Shown: positions 61,455 to 64,000 of the stretch, piece by piece | Layout of the letters: each line of letters opens with the position of its first letter | How positions within the stretch are numbered: the stretch's first letter is position 1 | NCBI RefSeq assembly: GCF_050433385.1 | Contig: NZ_JBNPXI010000012.1 | Span: 61,857 to 125,856 of the forward strand | DNA: 64,000 nt | DNA from: Brassicibacter mesophilus | GTDB lineage: Bacteria; Bacillota; Clostridia; Tissierellales; Proteiniboraceae | Direction of reading: 5' to 3' | Notes under the pieces: generated by a model | The model's input: the letters and a program-made list of their open reading frames with translations, nothing else | Database searches by the model: none | What the model was told of the DNA's origin: nothing | Program-made: the position numbers and the translations under genes

Positions 61455-63881
61455 CTATTTATTTTCAAAAAATTTCGGTAAAAGCCAGCCTCCATCACCT
61501 AAAACCTTATCATTAGTAACTCTAATAGATGATAATTCTTCTTCATTGAAGTTATCTTTTAAAATTGCTAGCCGTACAAAAAGTCTTACCTCTGATTGTT
61601 CGTTCTCATTTTTAAAATATAAATATGGACCATACTTTATACTTCCCTTTTTTACCACTTTTTCCTTATCTGAATTATTTACTGCAAGTATATCGCCCTT
61701 TAAATAAATATTTTTATTTAATTTACTTTCAGATAGATTGAAAAGTGTGTCCGTAGTTACTAAGATAACACTATATGGAGGCAGTATAATGTCCTGATTA
61801 TTTGTAATATCATAGTGATTTGTTGTATATTTAATTGGTACCAAATCAAATTCTGCTCCTGTTAGGTTGTCATATGGAGTCCCTTCTATTTTCATCTGCT
61901 TCTTATTAGAAGAAATCTCCATATCGGTTTTCCTTATCATTTCCACCCAAATGGTCGCTGGTCCGCCTAGTCCTCTAATATGTATTTCCTGTATATGATA
62001 ATCCTTATCAAAATCTAACGGATCATCGGAATACATGAAAGACAGCTCCCTTGGATAAGACAACAATATATTACCAGTCTCATCAAGCATGTACATTTCG
62101 CCGCCGTCACTATTATAATTAATTTCAGGAATTGCTTCTCCGGAATATTTGTCTAACCATTTTTCCATAAAATCGTTTGCTTGCTTAGTATCTGTCCAAA
62201 AAAATGTGAATTCATAATGTGTTGGACCATTATAAGCTTTTGCATAACCCTCTTCCTCAAAATTATACAAAATATCATATCCCTCATTAAAGATGATCTC
62301 ACCTTTTTTATTAACAAAGTAACATTTACCATTTGCCTTTAGAATCGCATAACCGTTCCAAAAATCTGTATTAAATCTTTTTTTACCTTTAGGATTAATA
62401 GAATTCTCTATAAGCTCTTCTGTAATGGTATCTGTAGAGAGCACTAACTTTCCTGTTTCATCAATATATCCTGTTTTTCCTTCTAATTCTACTAAAGCCA
62501 ACCCTTCATGAAAATTATTGCCCCAATCCCATTTAGGGGTAATAATGGTTCCATTTCTATGCATATAGCCAACTTTATCACCTAAATGTATTTTTGTGTA
62601 ATTATTAATGAATAGATTATCTGCTTTATCCCATATGGGTTCACTGATGACCTTGCCTGACTTATCAATAAAGCCATATTTATTATTTTTAGATACTAAA
62701 GCTATACCCTCCAGTTCAAAGGAAAATATAGAGCTGGTCAACCCAACGTCATCAGGATACTCATACTCCAATGGTATAGCTATCTCGCTCTGTTCATTAA
62801 CAAATCCATATTTTCTGCCTAAAGAAAATCTAGCAAATCCGTTTTCAAATGAATCAATATGGTCATATTCTGCTTTCAATACTATTTTTCCATTTGCGTC
62901 TGTTAATCCATATTTGTCATTTTTCTTTAATAACAAATGCCCCTTATTATCGGTAATCATATCATATTCAAAGGGAATAACAACGTTGCCCTTATTATCC
63001 AACACTCCAAATGTACCCTTTAAATTTACAATAACGTATCCATTCCACATCTCTATATCAACATAGTTAAAGGGGATGACTGTTTCTCCTGAGGAATTAA
63101 TACAGCCATACTTCATATTGTTATTAGCAATTGCCAACCCATTTTTAAAGTATTCAGTATCTAAAGATGAACTATCGCTGTGATAAGTAATATAATCGTA
63201 GGCAAAGGGGATAATTGTCTCTCCAAACTGATCAATGAATCCCTCTTTACTTTTTCGGTTTCCTATGTATTTATCTGCACAATAAATAATGTTGCCATTT
63301 ATATCTCTGGTTTGATAGAGAGAGAAATATTCACCTAACGAATATAATTTATTTCCATTCCAATCAAGGACAATATACTCATGGACTGTATCCCAGCTCC
63401 CATCCCATGCAGGCTTACCTGGCAATACCACTAGAAAATTATTACCGCTTACGCTGGCGTGATAATCTAAAGGTAATGTAAAGAGAACATTTCCAGTCAT
63501 ATCCACATACTCTTTCACATTATCTTTTGTTCTTTCGCCAACTGCTGTAATATCATCAAACCACATTATTTTATTATATTCTGGCTTGAATATTAGTTCC
63601 ATTTGTGAATTCATTAATCCCAATTTGTGCTCATCAAAATAAGAAGAATCTGGATTATTTTTTATACCTCTTTTTATTATTTTATAGCCTGGTTTGCCAG
63701 AATCCTCTAAATCGTAATTAAACCCTAGTATTGGTTTAACCTCATAAACACCGTCAATGCGATTAATGTAATCAAGAACCTCTTTTGATATATCACCTAT
63801 AACATCCTCTGCCATAACATTTGATGTCAGTATTAGAAGTAATGATATAGTTACAACAAACATATAAAATATTTTTTTCAC
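61455..63881 (-). CDS. Secreted WG-repeat protein
   Basis: 808 residues from GTG 63881 behind GGGAGGATATTT; a longer frame to 63929 lies upstream of that site. Signal peptide of about 24 residues (MFVVTISLLLILTSNVMA). About nine WG repeats of roughly 45 residues follow, seen by units such as KYGCINSSGETVIPFNYVDI, TFGVLDNKGNVVIPFEYDMI, KYGFVNEQSEIAIPLEYEYP and KTGYIDETGKLVL. A distinct C-terminal part (about 600-800) is without repeats. WG proteins are abundant in Gram-positives with unknown function; exported binding surfaces are assumed. Confidence 0.87.
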   Translation of the reverse strand: MKKIFYMFVVTISLLLILTSNVMAEDVIGDISKEVLDYINRIDGVYEVKPILGFNYDLEDSGKPGYKIIKRGIKNNPDSSYFDEHKLGLMNSQMELIFKPEYNKIMWFDDITAVGERTKDNVKEYVDMTGNVLFTLPLDYHASVSGNNFLVVLPGKPAWDGSWDTVHEYIVLDWNGNKLYSLGEYFSLYQTRDINGNIIYCADKYIGNRKSKEGFIDQFGETIIPFAYDYITYHSDSSSLDTEYFKNGLAIANNNMKYGCINSSGETVIPFNYVDIEMWNGYVIVNLKGTFGVLDNKGNVVIPFEYDMITDNKGHLLLKKNDKYGLTDANGKIVLKAEYDHIDSFENGFARFSLGRKYGFVNEQSEIAIPLEYEYPDDVGLTSSIFSFELEGIALVSKNNKYGFIDKSGKVISEPIWDKADNLFINNYTKIHLGDKVGYMHRNGTIITPKWDWGNNFHEGLALVELEGKTGYIDETGKLVLSTDTITEELIENSINPKGKKRFNTDFWNGYAILKANGKCYFVNKKGEIIFNEGYDILYNFEEEGYAKAYNGPTHYEFTFFWTDTKQANDFMEKWLDKYSGEAIPEINYNSDGGEMYMLDETGNILLSYPRELSFMYSDDPLDFDKDYHIQEIHIRGLGGPATIWVEMIRKTDMEISSNKKQMKIEGTPYDNLTGAEFDLVPIKYTTNHYDITNNQDIILPPYSVILVTTDTLFNLSESKLNKNIYLKGDILAVNNSDKEKVVKKGSIKYGPYLYFKNENEQSEVRLFVRLAILKDNFNEEELSSIRVTNDKVLGDGGWLLPKFFENK

Positions 63882-63927
63882 AAATATCCTCCCTCTATAA
63901 ATTAAATAGACGTTTGCGAAACGCCAC

Positions 63928-63952
63928 AACCCGTATAATTACGGGGTTTTTT
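63928..63952 (+). terminator. Forward terminator at the window edge
   Basis: CCCGTA and TACGGG around ATAAT, followed by GTTTTTTC. It would stop rightward transcription, or protect the WG gene's promoter region from the other strand. Confidence 0.6.
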
Positions 63953-64000
63953 CTTGCATAAAAATATATAACTCCTCACCTGATTATGGTAAAATTGAAT

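Overview
The window is AT-rich DNA from a Gram-positive anaerobe, most likely of the class Clostridia. The evidence is the base composition, strong AGGAGG-type ribosome binding sites, TTG and GTG starts, a c-di-AMP (ydaO/yuaA) riboswitch, and families such as CD3324, CPCC, DUF6366 and YhgE/Pip. I cannot name the species. No rRNA, tRNA, CRISPR array or phage structural module is visible.

Layout. (1) 1-6.6 kb: the tail-less start of a nucleotidyltransferase gene, then a leftward potassium operon read from a c-di-AMP riboswitch at about 6.6 kb: sensor kinase, CheY-like regulator, regulator with TPR tail, two TrkA-type proteins and the TrkH channel. (2) 7-25 kb: short metabolic, regulatory and hypothetical genes (threonine aldolase, TPR protein, MerR-methyltransferase fusion, acetyltransferase, SGNH hydrolase with TetR, a kinase-fold protein lacking its catalytic Asp facing a WYL regulator, a hydrolase and TetR behind a 53-bp palindrome, DUF2691 and small membrane proteins). 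Long spacers between them hold decayed gene pieces. (3) 25-28 kb: a YdjM-like membrane protein and an intact IS3-family element that landed in the loop of a terminator hairpin. (4) 28-38.7 kb: YhgE/Pip protein, CPCC protein, two AraC regulators, a monooxygenase-like protein, a DUF1538 transporter-like protein coupled to a double PII protein, and two small membrane proteins. (5) 38.9-51.7 kb: a deleted and an intact copy of the same large serine recombinase in direct orientation, bracketing a double-MerR/ABC exporter module, a methyltransferase, an acetyltransferase, a CD3324 gene, TetR, an ECF sigma/anti-sigma pair and a possible nuclease. (6) 52-64 kb: a two-component system with a secreted coiled protein, an alpha/beta hydrolase, PadR with DUF2812, transposase debris, DUF6366, a small membrane protein, a broken hydrolase and a secreted WG-repeat protein.

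Two dispersed families of short sequence stand out. One is a promoter-plus-hairpin leader found four times (about 0.3, 10.7, 22.1 and 59.3 kb), each time ahead of a different small gene or gene relic; its second hairpin shows a compensatory C-G to U-A change between copies. The other is a palindrome built on TTTATGGTACGGTT, found five times between 32 and 49 kb. Many spacers are pseudogene debris, so the region reads as accessory DNA under decay, with the potassium operon, the ECF pair and the two-component systems as its best preserved blocks.
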